Shown one piece after another: positions 44,763 to 53,331 of a DNA stretch of 64,000 bases. The stretch lies in the NCBI GenBank assembly GCA_947646415.1, contig CANSGN010000003.1, positions 62,001 through 126,000 of the forward strand, written 5' to 3'. The translations under genes and the position numbers were made by a program. Each line of letters starts with the position of its first letter. Position 1 is the stretch's first letter. The stretch is from an uncultured Clostridia bacterium. Its GTDB lineage: Bacteria; Bacillota; Clostridia; Christensenellales; UBA3700. The notes below the pieces were generated by a model that worked only from the letters and a program-made list of their open reading frames with translations, was not told the origin of the DNA and did not search any database.

Positions 44763-45893
44763 TTATTTGTGAAATTTTTGCAATAGTTTAGGCGAAGTAT
44801 TTTCACTTAATGTCAACAAACTACTGTCAAACCTTTTTATCAAAGCTTTATTTTCCTTATATCTTGCAAAAGCACTTTCAATCAAAATGTCTGTCAAGTC
44901 CATCATATCGATTCCGACACCCGCAAACAGATAATAAGCCATTGACCCAGGCACTGTGTTTATCTCGTTCAAATACAACTCTTCGAAAACACTGTCATAC
45001 AAATAGTCAATCCTAACCACACCAAAAAGTCCAAGCTCTTTATATACCTTTTTGGTAGTGTCCATTATTTCCTTTTTCAATGCGGATGTTAAATCGAATT
45101 TTTCCTGTTTTGCCTTGCCGTCAAACATAAGGTACTTATCGCCGAAGTCTAAAATATCCTTACTGCGAACAGGTATATCCACATCGCTCAAAATAATCTC
45201 GTTACCGCTTAGCACCGCAGCACAGTTAAACTCCACAAGATTATCGACTTTTTGTTCTATCAAAGCCAATTTGTCATACCTTAAAGCATTTTGTATAGCT
45301 TTGTAAATTTGTTTGCTGTCAGTAACCGCTTGCACGCCTACAGATGAGCCTAGACTATTAGGTTTGACAACCACATTATTATTGAACTGTTTAAATATTT
45401 CCTGCACTCCGTCCTCTGTAATTTTATCGTCAACCAAAAGGTAATTTACATTTTTAACCCCGATTTTCGTAAGATAAATATGCGTTAATGCCTTATCCAT
45501 ACAAATTGCCGAGCGTGCTATATCCGTGCTTGTGTAAGGTATATCATTTGCCTCAAGCAAACCTTGAAGTCCTCCGTTTTCGCCTATCCCGCCGTGAGTA
45601 CAAAGCAATGCAACATCTATACTTACACTTTTTTCCCTAAACTTTGTTCCCGCATAAACAAGCCTTTTATCCGTTACGTAAACTTCCTTAAAATACGCCT
45701 TATTAAATTTTGTGTATATACCGACACTCAATGATTTGGAGCTATCTACAAGCCAAAATTTATTATCGCGAATATACACTGCAATTACTTGATACTTACT
45801 TGAATCCAATGAGGACATAGCCCCTATACCTGTTATTACGCTTATGTCTGACTCTACACTATCCCCACCGAAAAATACTGCAACTTTAACCAT
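44763..45893 (-). CDS. ddl: D-alanine--D-alanine ligase
   Basis: 376 residues. ATP-grasp enzyme making D-Ala-D-Ala for MurF. Segments: VFFGGDSVESDISVITG, LLCTHGGIGENGGLQGLLEA, CMDKALTHIYL, VVKPNSLGSSVGV, VEFNCAAVLSG and YLNEINTVPGSMAYYLF. The usual E-H-(E/D)-S-x-S opening reads ESDIS. A ~20-residue tail extends past the family end. AGGAGGGGG precedes the ATG, 9 bp after murF: co-transcribed with its partner enzyme. Confidence 0.95.
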   Translation of the reverse strand: MVKVAVFFGGDSVESDISVITGIGAMSSLDSSKYQVIAVYIRDNKFWLVDSSKSLSVGIYTKFNKAYFKEVYVTDKRLVYAGTKFREKSVSIDVALLCTHGGIGENGGLQGLLEANDIPYTSTDIARSAICMDKALTHIYLTKIGVKNVNYLLVDDKITEDGVQEIFKQFNNNVVVKPNSLGSSVGVQAVTDSKQIYKAIQNALRYDKLALIEQKVDNLVEFNCAAVLSGNEIILSDVDIPVRSKDILDFGDKYLMFDGKAKQEKFDLTSALKKEIMDTTKKVYKELGLFGVVRIDYLYDSVFEELYLNEINTVPGSMAYYLFAGVGIDMMDLTDILIESAFARYKENKALIKRFDSSLLTLSENTSPKLLQKFHK

Positions 45894-45902
45894 ATCCCCC
45901 TC

Positions 45903-47450
45903 CTAATAATTATCCGGCAAATCATTTAGCAATAAAAGAACATCGCCCGCACGCAAATTGTCTTTAAAAGCCGATTGAGCTTCCCTTAAATTTTTATACT
46001 TAATAATACGTGTAGGATTATATCCGCTGTCCACAAGCCCTTTTTGCAATTTATCGGCAAGTTTACCAACCAAAATTGCAATATCGCAAGAACTTGACAT
46101 TTTAACTCCCAAATTATAATTTATTTCGTCTTCCTTTTCTCCGCCCTCGACTATGCCTTGACAGACCACTACTTTACGGCTGTCAAACATTGACAAAGTA
46201 TCCAAAGCCACCTGCACACCTATCTCGTTAGCGTTATAACTGTCATCGATTATTGTAATTCCGTTTGCTTTTATAACTTCCAACCTATGAGGGGTAAATT
46301 CTAATTTTTCAATGCCGTAAGATATGCTGTCTATATCCATACCAAGGCCTACAGCCACAGTTACGGCAAGCAAAATATTTTCAATATTATGTCTACCAAT
46401 CAATTTTGTCCTGCAACTTCTTACACTATCGCCTATTTTCAAGTCGAATACTGTACCCTCAGTTGTCGTAAGTAAATTTTCCACACAAATATTTCCGCTG
46501 TCAATACTTGTCAACATTTTGTTTGGCAAAATACACCTGTCATACATATTTTTGACTCTTGCATTTTCTCCGTTAAACACAGCCAATCCGTTATTGTCAA
46601 GTGCCTCTATCAACTCGTATTTACCGCGCATTACATCTTCTACACTGCCAAAGGTTTTCAAATGTTGCCCTGCTACACCTGTAATTACGCCTACTTGCGG
46701 TTTTAATGCCTTTGCAATTTTGGCAACATCCCCGATATGTCTTGCACCTATTTCCATAATAAATACCTGAGTGCTGTCCGTAATTTCGTTTACGCTTTTT
46801 GCAAGCCCCATAGGTGTGTTATAACTGAAAGGAGATGCTACTACTTCAAACGATTCGCTTAAGATAGTCGCCATTATATTTTTAACCGAAGTTTTACCGT
46901 ACGAGCCGGTAATACCGATTTTCATAAGGTTTTGCATGCTGTCCAACTTTTCTACTGCTTTGTTAAAGTACTTGTTTTGAATATGTTTTTCAAGCGGAGC
47001 GATAAGCAAAAACGCTAGTCTAACAGTTAAAGGAGTAAGCAAAAAATTTATCCAAACATAATAAAATATACTTAAATTTGTAACAATGGATAGGTAATAA
47101 ATACCCCCGAAAAATGCAAGCGTCAAAATTGTAAACAACACAAAATAACGCATTACACGTGTAGTAACCACAAGCGGCGTTTTAGATTTTTTAATCAATC
47201 CAAACGCTACATAAGCAAGCAACGGCACACAAAAAGCAATTAGCAACCAATACCAAGCCGCTACCTTTAAAAGGGATAAAACCAAGCATATAACTTCCCC
47301 TATTAATAAGGATATGTAAAGCCCTATTTGATAGCTCATTTCCGCCCCGTAAAAGCCTAGACCATAGCTTTGCAGTTGGATTATATTTATATTTCTGATT
47401 GCAACAAGCACCAATAAAATTGCAAGTACAATACATACGATAATTTGCAT
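45903..47450 (-). CDS. murF: Membrane-anchored MurF-type ligase
   Basis: 515 residues. The first ~150 form about five membrane helices (for example IIVCIVLAILLVLVAI and LLIAFCVPLLAYVAFGLI) in place of the normal MurF N-terminal UDP-binding domain. Then come the Mur ligase centre (GITGSYGKTSVKNIM, IMEIGARHIGDV, NGENARVKNMYD) and C-terminal domain (HRLEVIKANGITIIDDSYNA). MurF adds D-Ala-D-Ala to UDP-MurNAc-tripeptide; ddl directly downstream supports this. Loss of the N-domain could mean a lipid-linked substrate (inference). AAGGAGG before the ATG. Confidence 0.87.
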   Translation of the reverse strand: MQIIVCIVLAILLVLVAIRNINIIQLQSYGLGFYGAEMSYQIGLYISLLIGEVICLVLSLLKVAAWYWLLIAFCVPLLAYVAFGLIKKSKTPLVVTTRVMRYFVLFTILTLAFFGGIYYLSIVTNLSIFYYVWINFLLTPLTVRLAFLLIAPLEKHIQNKYFNKAVEKLDSMQNLMKIGITGSYGKTSVKNIMATILSESFEVVASPFSYNTPMGLAKSVNEITDSTQVFIMEIGARHIGDVAKIAKALKPQVGVITGVAGQHLKTFGSVEDVMRGKYELIEALDNNGLAVFNGENARVKNMYDRCILPNKMLTSIDSGNICVENLLTTTEGTVFDLKIGDSVRSCRTKLIGRHNIENILLAVTVAVGLGMDIDSISYGIEKLEFTPHRLEVIKANGITIIDDSYNANEIGVQVALDTLSMFDSRKVVVCQGIVEGGEKEDEINYNLGVKMSSSCDIAILVGKLADKLQKGLVDSGYNPTRIIKYKNLREAQSAFKDNLRAGDVLLLLNDLPDNY

Positions 47451-47462
47451 AAAAAACCTCCT

Positions 47463-48161
47463 TTATTTTCCACAAAAACTTCTCAAACAATTATAAAAAG
47501 TACTTTTAGATTGCAAATAGCTAAAATGACCGCATTTTTCTATCACAACCAATCGTGAGTTTTTTATTTTCTTGTTAAATGTTTTTGCAAACTCTAAAGG
47601 AGTTTCCTTGTCCTCGCTTCCCCAATAAATAAGTGTGGGGATTGTAATATTTTCTATCTCTTTATCTTGATAATAATTGACAATATTTATAAAAGTTTTT
47701 TTCATTACGGGCGACAGCGTTTTGTAGTCGCTTGACCCGTAGTTATCCGTGTTAAGTCCAAGCTTACGCCTTATTTTATATTTGTATACTTGTATGTAAT
47801 ACTTAGCACCTCTTTTGGGTTTAAGCCCTGCACTATCTACCAAAACCAACTTATGGCAAACATTATTTGCCGCAAGCTTAATCCCAACCCTACCGCCAAA
47901 GGAATGTCCTACCACTATTATTTCCTTAGCATTTTGTTCTTCAATAACTTTCCTTACATAACGGTAATAATCAAAAATATTAATCGGCTCTTGAGGTTCG
48001 ACTTCAAAAAAAGATATAAGCATACACTTATATCTATCACTTAACATTTGTGCGATTTCTGCAAAGCTTTCAAACCCTCCGCCGAAACCATGCAAAAAAA
48101 CTATTAATTTGTCTCCGTTTCCAATAACTTTATAGTCGATACTACACACCCCCAAAAGCAT
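47463..48161 (-). CDS. Alpha/beta hydrolase in the tsa-murF operon
   Basis: 232 residues: oxyanion region VFLHGFGGGFES, nucleophile elbow GHSFGGR (Ser87), acid in YWGSEDKETP and base in EKCGHFSYL. Cytoplasmic. It lies between rimI (20-bp overlap) and murF (13-bp gap). ATG 48161 has no clear ribosome site and may rely on coupling to rimI. Substrate unknown; neighbouring murF suggests a cell-wall link, but this is only context. Confidence 0.82.
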   Translation of the reverse strand: MLLGVCSIDYKVIGNGDKLIVFLHGFGGGFESFAEIAQMLSDRYKCMLISFFEVEPQEPINIFDYYRYVRKVIEEQNAKEIIVVGHSFGGRVGIKLAANNVCHKLVLVDSAGLKPKRGAKYYIQVYKYKIRRKLGLNTDNYGSSDYKTLSPVMKKTFINIVNYYQDKEIENITIPTLIYWGSEDKETPLEFAKTFNKKIKNSRLVVIEKCGHFSYLQSKSTFYNCLRSFCGK

Positions 48162-48561
48162 AAATCAATGCATCTTCGCCATCTTTATAGTATCTTTTTC
48201 TACAGCTTATCAATTTAAAGCCGCATTTCTCATATAGTTTAATTGCAATATTATTACTACTTCTAACTTCCAAAAATATGCTTTCTATATTTTTGAATTG
48301 TGCCTGTTTTATAATTTCGGTTACCAACATTTTACCATATCCCAAGCCTCGGTATTCAGGCAAAACAGCAATGTTGGTAATATCTCCCGACGGGTAAAGC
48401 CCCGCATATCCTACTATATTTTCGCCCAAATCGATAACCACCATTATGCAATCGTTATCTAACGATTCAAGCAACATTTGTTCCGTCCAAAAATCGGAAA
48501 AGCACCGATTTTCGATGGCTTTTATGCCTTTTATATCCTCTTTTGTGGCAAGTCTTATCAT
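48142..48561 (-). CDS. rimI: RimI-like ribosomal-protein alanine N-acetyltransferase
   Basis: 139 residues from MIRLATKEDIKGIKAIENRC; the ATG overlaps the tsaB stop (ATGA). GNAT fold with ITNIAVLPEYRGLGYGKMLV (acetyl-CoA loop), FLEVRSSNNIAIKLYEKCGF and RKRYYKDGEDALIYAF, all RimI features. RimI acetylates the N-terminal alanine of S18. Position beside tsaB is the common arrangement. Confidence 0.9.
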   Translation of the reverse strand: MIRLATKEDIKGIKAIENRCFSDFWTEQMLLESLDNDCIMVVIDLGENIVGYAGLYPSGDITNIAVLPEYRGLGYGKMLVTEIIKQAQFKNIESIFLEVRSSNNIAIKLYEKCGFKLISCRKRYYKDGEDALIYAFGGV

Positions 48562-49127
48562 TCCGCTTCCCTCTCTGCCTGAGACTTTTTCAAGTACAAA
48601 GGAGTCAGCATTTGACAAAATTCCTTATTGTTGATTTTATCCAAAACGCAAGCTACAATCTTGTCAACCTCACGCTCGCCATTCCACTTGATTACCTCAT
48701 AGCCACACTCAAGCATTTCTTGCTCGGTAGTGTTAAAAAGGGCAACTTCCTTGCCGCACTTATACTGCCCTGCATAGTAGTTACCATGCCTGCAATCCAA
48801 TGCAATCAAAATATCATTAGTATTATTATATGCAACAGTTTCAAAAGTGTTAATGGCAATTCTATTGCAACCTGTCGCAAAAGCAAGTCCGTTGCAAGTA
48901 GTCACTCCAAGCCTTATGCCTGTAAAAGACCCGGGGCCAATCACACAAACTATATTTTGAACTTCACTTATTTTTATTCCGCTTTCATTAAGCAATTCGT
49001 CTATAGCAGGCAATAACACGCTATTGTGTTTTTTATTACCGTTACTTGTTCTGTAACTAACTTTGCCATTATTATAAAGCAAAACAAAAAGCTCGTTTTG
49101 ACAGCTATCCACAAACAAAAAATTCAT
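48558..49127 (-). CDS. tsaB: TsaB, tRNA threonylcarbamoyladenosine synthesis partner
   Basis: 189 residues. ASKHA fold with FLFVDSCQNELFVLLYNNG, SVLLPAIDELL and VIGPGSFTGIRLGVTTCNGL, the TsaB signature. It partners TsaD and TsaE to make t6A37 on ANN-decoding tRNAs. The start MNFLFVDS at 49127 has GAGGGG upstream; an ATG at 49139 overlaps the tsaE stop but has no site. tsaD is not in the window. Confidence 0.92.
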   Translation of the reverse strand: MNFLFVDSCQNELFVLLYNNGKVSYRTSNGNKKHNSVLLPAIDELLNESGIKISEVQNIVCVIGPGSFTGIRLGVTTCNGLAFATGCNRIAINTFETVAYNNTNDILIALDCRHGNYYAGQYKCGKEVALFNTTEQEMLECGYEVIKWNGEREVDKIVACVLDKINNKEFCQMLTPLYLKKSQAEREAE

Positions 49128-49135
49128 CATTCCCC

Positions 49136-49543
49136 TCATTTTATTTCAAATTTACGCGAGTTTTCGCCGATTTTTTCAATATCTATTGTTATAATTTTTT
49201 TATCCTGCGGAAAGTCGGTAAACTTATTCCATTCTATAACCGCAACTCCACTCTCAAACAAATTGTCGGATATTCCAAGCTCAAACAATTCATCCTCACT
49301 CTCTGCCCTGTACATATCGTAATGGGACAGTTTATATTTTGCATTATATTCTTTCATAAATGCAAAAGTCGGACTTGTTACAATATCTTTTACTCCAAGC
49401 GCGGCAAAAAGTGCTTTGGTAAAAGTGGTTTTACCCGCTCCCAAATCTCCGTTCAACAAAATTATTTCATTGCCGCAAAGCTTACTTGCAATTTCTTCCG
49501 CAAGCTCTCTCGTACTCTCTAAACTATTTGATATGTATTCCAT
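49136..49543 (-). CDS. tsaE: TsaE ATPase, t6A synthesis
   Basis: 135 residues. P-loop NGDLGAGKTTFTKALFAALG, then VTSPTFAFMKEY, LSHYDMYR and VIEWNKF: standard TsaE. It binds ATP and resets the TsaBDE complex. First gene of tsaE-tsaB-rimI-hydrolase-murF-ddl. It has no Shine-Dalgarno; the -10 box ends 6 nt before the ATG, so the operon mRNA probably starts at the AUG (leaderless). Confidence 0.93.
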   Translation of the reverse strand: MEYISNSLESTRELAEEIASKLCGNEIILLNGDLGAGKTTFTKALFAALGVKDIVTSPTFAFMKEYNAKYKLSHYDMYRAESEDELFELGISDNLFESGVAVIEWNKFTDFPQDKKIITIDIEKIGENSRKFEIK

Positions 49544-49549
49544 ATCGCT

Positions 49550-49578
49550 ATTATATAACTTTTTTAAATTAATTGCAA
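49550..49578 (-). promoter_or_regulatory. tsaE operon promoter, leaderless arrangement
   Basis: On the minus strand TTGCAA (49578-49573), 17-bp spacer, TATAAT (49555-49550), then AGCGAT and ATG at 49543. The same 6-nt gap is seen at the DeoB-like gene. Confidence 0.75.
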
Positions 49579-49713
49579 TTAAATAGTTGCAATTTTTATT
49601 TTGCGGTTGTATACTAATATTGTCAAAGGGATTTGAAATACTTGTTCAAGCATAAGCAAGCAAAATTATGTTTGTAACTTTTAAATCAAAAACTTTTGCA
49701 AAACTAAATATTT

Positions 49714-49826
49714 AACTTTGGGGCGAGGTGCAAATCCTCACCGACGGTAACAGCCCGTGAACATTGCTTGCAATGCCGAATAGGTGCAACTCCTATGCCG
49801 ACAGTATAGTCTGGATGAGAAAAGTT
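49714..49826 (+). ncRNA. FMN riboswitch (RFN element)
   Basis: Conserved RFN segments appear in order: GGGGCGAGGTGCAAATCCTC, ACCGACGGTAACAGCCCGTG, AATAGGTGCAACTCCTATGC and CCGACAGTATAGTCTGGATG, then AGAAAAG. P1 pairs AACTTT (49714-49719) with AAAGTT (49821-49826). It lies 147 bp before ribU and is expected to shut off expression when FMN is high. Confidence 0.96.
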
Positions 49827-49922
49827 ATTTTATATGAGCTAAATAAAATAATTTAATTGTAATAAATTTATTTTTAAACCTATTTTCAATTAAAAATTTA
49901 TTTACCTCTAAAAAGTTTTCCA

Positions 49923-49954
49923 ATCATTACCCAAAGTGCGGTATGATTTTTTTT
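49923..49954 (+). terminator. Riboswitch-controlled terminator
   Basis: ATCAT-(T)-ACC / GGTATGAT stem with one bulge, followed by eight T residues, directly before the ribU ribosome site. Control is therefore most likely by transcription termination. Confidence 0.75.
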
Positions 49955-49972
49955 ATTTGGAGGACTTTTTTT

Positions 49973-50710
49973 ATGAAAACAAAAATTTTCAACACAAGAA
50001 AAATCGCCGGTATGGCATTACTTTCCGCACTTGCAATAGTATTATTGTTCATACCCGGTTTACGATTTCCTATTATTCCGTTAACACCGTTTTTGGAATA
50101 TGATGCTTGCGATATTCCTATCATGTTTGCAACATTTGCCTATGGCCCCGTTTCAGGATTGATAGTTACATTTATAGTAAGCGTTATTCAAGGTGTCACG
50201 GTTTCTTCCACAAGCGGAATTTACGGAATTTTAATGCACATTTTTGCAACAGGTTCTTTTACGCTAAGCGCAGGATTTTTATTTGCATTTTTAAAAAAGA
50301 AAAAACTAAACCAAATCGCATCTCTAGCAATATCCACATTAGTAGGGTCTTTGTGTTGGGTGGTTATTATGATATTTGCAAATATGGCAATCACTCCGCT
50401 ATTTATGAAAGTGCCTTTTAATGAACTTATGAAATTAATGCTACCTGCAATCATTCCGTTCAACTTGATTAAAGCAAGTGCAAACGGCGTAATCGGTGCT
50501 ATTTTATATATTCCTCTTCACAAAAGCGTATCAAAATATCTTGATAAGCCCGTTGTCACAGAGGAAGACTTGGCTAACGAGCCAACTTTGCTAAACGATA
50601 ATATTTTGCCCGAGACGGATAAAATAGCACAGCCTGAAAACACAGAAACTGTTATAAACGAAACAGCTGAAAGCGATTGCAAAAGCGAAAATATAACTTC
50701 CGAAAACTAA
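49973..50710 (+). CDS. ribU: Riboflavin ECF transporter S component
   Basis: 245 residues from MKTKIFNTRKIAGMALLSAL (ATG 49973, GGAGGA upstream). About six membrane helices: LLSALAIVLLFIPGL, DIPIMFATFAYGPVSGLIV (family substrate region), then GTF/LSAGFLFAFL and others. RibU binds riboflavin and works with the shared EcfT/EcfA module, which is not in the window. The C-terminal ~60 residues are an acidic, Asn/Thr-rich tail not needed for the family fold. Regulated by the RFN element upstream. Confidence 0.93.
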   Translation: MKTKIFNTRKIAGMALLSALAIVLLFIPGLRFPIIPLTPFLEYDACDIPIMFATFAYGPVSGLIVTFIVSVIQGVTVSSTSGIYGILMHIFATGSFTLSAGFLFAFLKKKKLNQIASLAISTLVGSLCWVVIMIFANMAITPLFMKVPFNELMKLMLPAIIPFNLIKASANGVIGAILYIPLHKSVSKYLDKPVVTEEDLANEPTLLNDNILPETDKIAQPENTETVINETAESDCKSENITSEN

Positions 50711-50737
50711 TCAAATTTTAATATTAAAAAAGCTTAC

Positions 50738-50769
50738 AAAAAGGTGCCCAATACACGGACACCTTTTTT
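50738..50769 (+). terminator. ribU terminator
   Basis: AAGGTG-CC / GG-CACCTT stem with flanking A and T runs (bidirectional). Confidence 0.88.
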
Positions 50770-50900
50770 TTATTATTGTTTTTATCAAATAATATCAATT
50801 AAAATAAACGAAAACTGTATTACAAATTGTCATAAAACATTTATTTAATTCAAACGTTTTTTGTTTTTATATTGCAATTTTGCTTAAATTTATTGATTGT

Positions 50901-51275
50901 TTAAAACTTTTTCCAAACGGGTAAAATCATTATGCGAACAAGGCTTTCAACATTATTTATTTTATACAATTCAACGCCAAACTTGTACATTTCCATAACA
51001 CACTTGCACAAGTTATTGCCAAGGTTTGTCAAAGAATATTCCGTTTTAGGCGGCACAACGGGATAGAGTACGCGGTTTATTATGCCGTCCCTCTCCAATT
51101 CTTTAAGCTGCTCGGCAAGCATTTTAGGCGTTGCTTTTACAAGTTTTGCAAGCTCGCTGTATCTTAACGTCCTGTCAAATAAATAATATATTATCTCCAA
51201 TTTATATTTACCACCTATAACAGCAATCGTCGCATCCAAAGGACAGCCGCAACCTTTTAAAACATTTATATCCAT
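50901..51275 (-). CDS. HxlR-family transcriptional regulator
   Basis: 124 residues. Winged helix with CGCPLDATIAVIGGKYKLEI, LRYSELAKLVKATPKMLAEQ, LKELERDGIINRVLYPVVPP and TEYSLTNLG. The N-terminal cysteines (GCGC) may sense oxidants, as in YodB-type members (inference). Divergent from the nitroreductase gene with two palindromes between, so it likely controls that gene and itself. Confidence 0.88.
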   Translation of the reverse strand: MDINVLKGCGCPLDATIAVIGGKYKLEIIYYLFDRTLRYSELAKLVKATPKMLAEQLKELERDGIINRVLYPVVPPKTEYSLTNLGNNLCKCVMEMYKFGVELYKINNVESLVRIMILPVWKKF

Positions 51276-51285
51276 ACTCTACCCT

Positions 51286-51324
51286 CTTACTTTCCAAAAA
51301 GTAAGTATCGCACTTTAAAGTGCG
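51286..51324. promoter_or_regulatory. Operator pair between HxlR and nitroreductase genes
   Basis: CTTACTTTCCAAAAAGTAAG (51286-51305) and CGCACTTTAAAGTGCG (51309-51324), both perfect inverted repeats. The second extends to AAGTA..TACTT. They sit between the HxlR ATG and the rightward -35 box. Confidence 0.7.
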
Positions 51325-51327
51325 TAC

Positions 51328-51356
51328 TTGACAAATTTATAGTATGGGTTTATTAT
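51328..51356 (+). promoter_or_regulatory. Nitroreductase promoter
   Basis: TTGACA, 17-bp spacer, TATTAT; the -35 starts 4 bp after the second palindrome. Confidence 0.75.
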
Positions 51357-51400
51357 AAAATCAGATAAAGGCTTTGTCAATAATTTTTACGGAGGTTTCT

Positions 51401-51916
51401 ATGGAATTCTTACAATTAGCAAAATCACGCTACTCTGTCCGTTCATTTTTGAACAAACAAATAGAAAGCGAAACACTTAACAAAATCTTACAGGCAGCAA
51501 ACATTGCTCCTACTGCGGCAAACAAACAACCGCAAAAACTTTATGTGTTGCAAAGTGAACAGGCACTTAAAAAAATAAACTCTGTATGCAAATGTATTTT
51601 CGGTGCACCAACCGTCATTTTAATTACTGCAAACAAAAACGAAATGTGGAAAAATCCTTTTTCTCAAGATTATAACACGGGCGACATTGATTGCAGTATA
51701 GTATGTACTCATTTAATGTTGCAAGCGTGGGAACTTGGCGTAGGCTCATGCTGGGTCGGATATTTTGACTTGACCGAAGTTGCAAAAGCAATGAATATCC
51801 CCGACAACGAAAAACTTGTCGCAATTTTACCAATGGGCTATCCGTCGGAAAAATCTGCACCCGCTCCAATGCACTTTACCAAAAAAGACTTAAGTCAAAC
51901 GGTAACTTATTTATAA
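51401..51916 (+). CDS. Nitroreductase-family flavoprotein
   Basis: 171 residues from MEFLQLAKSRYSVRSF (CGGAGG upstream). FMN-binding RYSVRSF, NIAPTAANKQPQKLYVL and the GVGSCWVGYF segment mark a short nitroreductase. It reduces quinones, nitro compounds or flavins with NAD(P)H. Its partner HxlR and the palindromes suggest induction by electrophile or redox stress (inference). Confidence 0.9.
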   Translation: MEFLQLAKSRYSVRSFLNKQIESETLNKILQAANIAPTAANKQPQKLYVLQSEQALKKINSVCKCIFGAPTVILITANKNEMWKNPFSQDYNTGDIDCSIVCTHLMLQAWELGVGSCWVGYFDLTEVAKAMNIPDNEKLVAILPMGYPSEKSAPAPMHFTKKDLSQTVTYL

Positions 51917-51934
51917 AATAAAAATATCTTAACA

Positions 51935-51971
51935 AAATAACTAAGCAATAAAATAATTTGCTTAGTTATTT
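51935..51971 (+). terminator. Nitroreductase terminator
   Basis: A long stem AAATAACTAAGCAA / TTGCTTAGTTATTT with T-rich end. Confidence 0.88.
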
Positions 51972-52016
51972 TTATTTCATTATTTAGTTTTCAAAAATTT
52001 AGCACTTAAATTGACG

Positions 52017-53186
52017 TTATTGATTATTTTCCGACTCAAAAACAAATTTTAGGTCATTTTTGACATTTTCTACACCTGAAATTTGTTTCATTACATAAGC
52101 TGCAACACTAGACATAATCTTGTCCTTTGTTTTAAAACCTATATACCTATAAGCCTCATTCATTAAAAGATTATTTATGTAAATTGTGTCCCACTCATCT
52201 AGCTCATGTATTTTGTAAGTATATTTATCATATTTCGACTTGTATTTTTGCACATCATCCATATTTTTTATTATATGCTTATTTACAAAATCATTTTTCG
52301 GAAGCGAAAAATGTTTTGATAACAACAAAGACGGAGATATGCCCCACTTATCCAAAAATTCCTGACCTAAAGCATTTAAATATACTTTTATCCAAAATTC
52401 ATCTACTACCAAAATCGCCAAGTCGCTTGATACGGGAAATAAAAAAAAGTTATCCATAAATTCCGAGTTTTCTTCCGCTCTTTTTTTAGCTACATGACCA
52501 AACCCGTCAACACCAAACAATTTTTTACCAACCTCTTCTGCCATTTTGCAATATTCTTCAGGTGAAAATTTCATTTTAATAGGAAGCCTTTCGGTAACGC
52601 AGCCTAAATCATTTAGCACAAACTCTTCAGTTGTATGCACAAACATAAGAAACCCTGTATAAATACTTCGTGTGTTAAATTTCACACCTACTAAATCATT
52701 TTTCAAAACTAAATCTTCCAAAGAGTTATCCAATATTGCTTGAATTTCCCTTTTCCAAAAATCCAACAGTGATTCATCATCTTTTATATTGTATCTGGAT
52801 AGCACACCATCTTTATTAAAATTTTCGCAGTAACCAAAGCTATTTTTTAAATTACGGTACTGTTGTATTAAAAGAAATTTTTTTATTATCTCAAGTTCTT
52901 CTCTTGTAATAATAAATGTATCGTATTCTTCATTTACCAATCTATAGAGTATTTTATAAAACGGCTCTTCTATTTTTGTTTTCAAATCTTTTTCTAATTT
53001 TTTTACATCTTCATTTTTTACATCATATAAGTTTTTTTCATAAAAAGCACTTTCGCTATTACGTTTAATTATAGCTTGTTTCTGCAAATCAATAATATTT
53101 ATTTTATATTTGCCGTTTTCCTCTCTTGTTGCAAAATTTTTCACAACCTTATTAGGTATGTAATGATTTCTCTCGTACTCTGCCAT
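52017..53186 (-). CDS. DUF4238 protein, chromosomal copy
   Basis: 389 residues starting MAEYERNHYIPNKVVKNF, the HYIPxxxLxxF opening of DUF4238. It is helical with conserved FLLIQQYRNLKNSFGY, TGFLMFVHTTEEFVLNDLGC and FPVSSDLAILVVDEF. Function unknown; members are often near defence or mobile genes. It is co-linear (same length, about two-thirds identical by eye) with the copy inside the integrative element at 58350. AAGGGG before the ATG. Flanked by nitroreductase and HxlR/cupin genes; no partner gene. Confidence 0.75.
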   Translation of the reverse strand: MAEYERNHYIPNKVVKNFATREENGKYKINIIDLQKQAIIKRNSESAFYEKNLYDVKNEDVKKLEKDLKTKIEEPFYKILYRLVNEEYDTFIITREELEIIKKFLLIQQYRNLKNSFGYCENFNKDGVLSRYNIKDDESLLDFWKREIQAILDNSLEDLVLKNDLVGVKFNTRSIYTGFLMFVHTTEEFVLNDLGCVTERLPIKMKFSPEEYCKMAEEVGKKLFGVDGFGHVAKKRAEENSEFMDNFFLFPVSSDLAILVVDEFWIKVYLNALGQEFLDKWGISPSLLLSKHFSLPKNDFVNKHIIKNMDDVQKYKSKYDKYTYKIHELDEWDTIYINNLLMNEAYRYIGFKTKDKIMSSVAAYVMKQISGVENVKNDLKFVFESENNQ

Positions 53187-53331
53187 TTTATTTCCCCTTA
53201 TTGTTTTGTAATAATTTTATTTTTTATACGTTAAGTTGATTATTATAGGTTAGTATATAATTTTCCTATCAGCTTTCTAAATGTTTAAATTTTATGCAGT
53301 TTTATAAAAATCCTGCAATTATACGTTAGCT

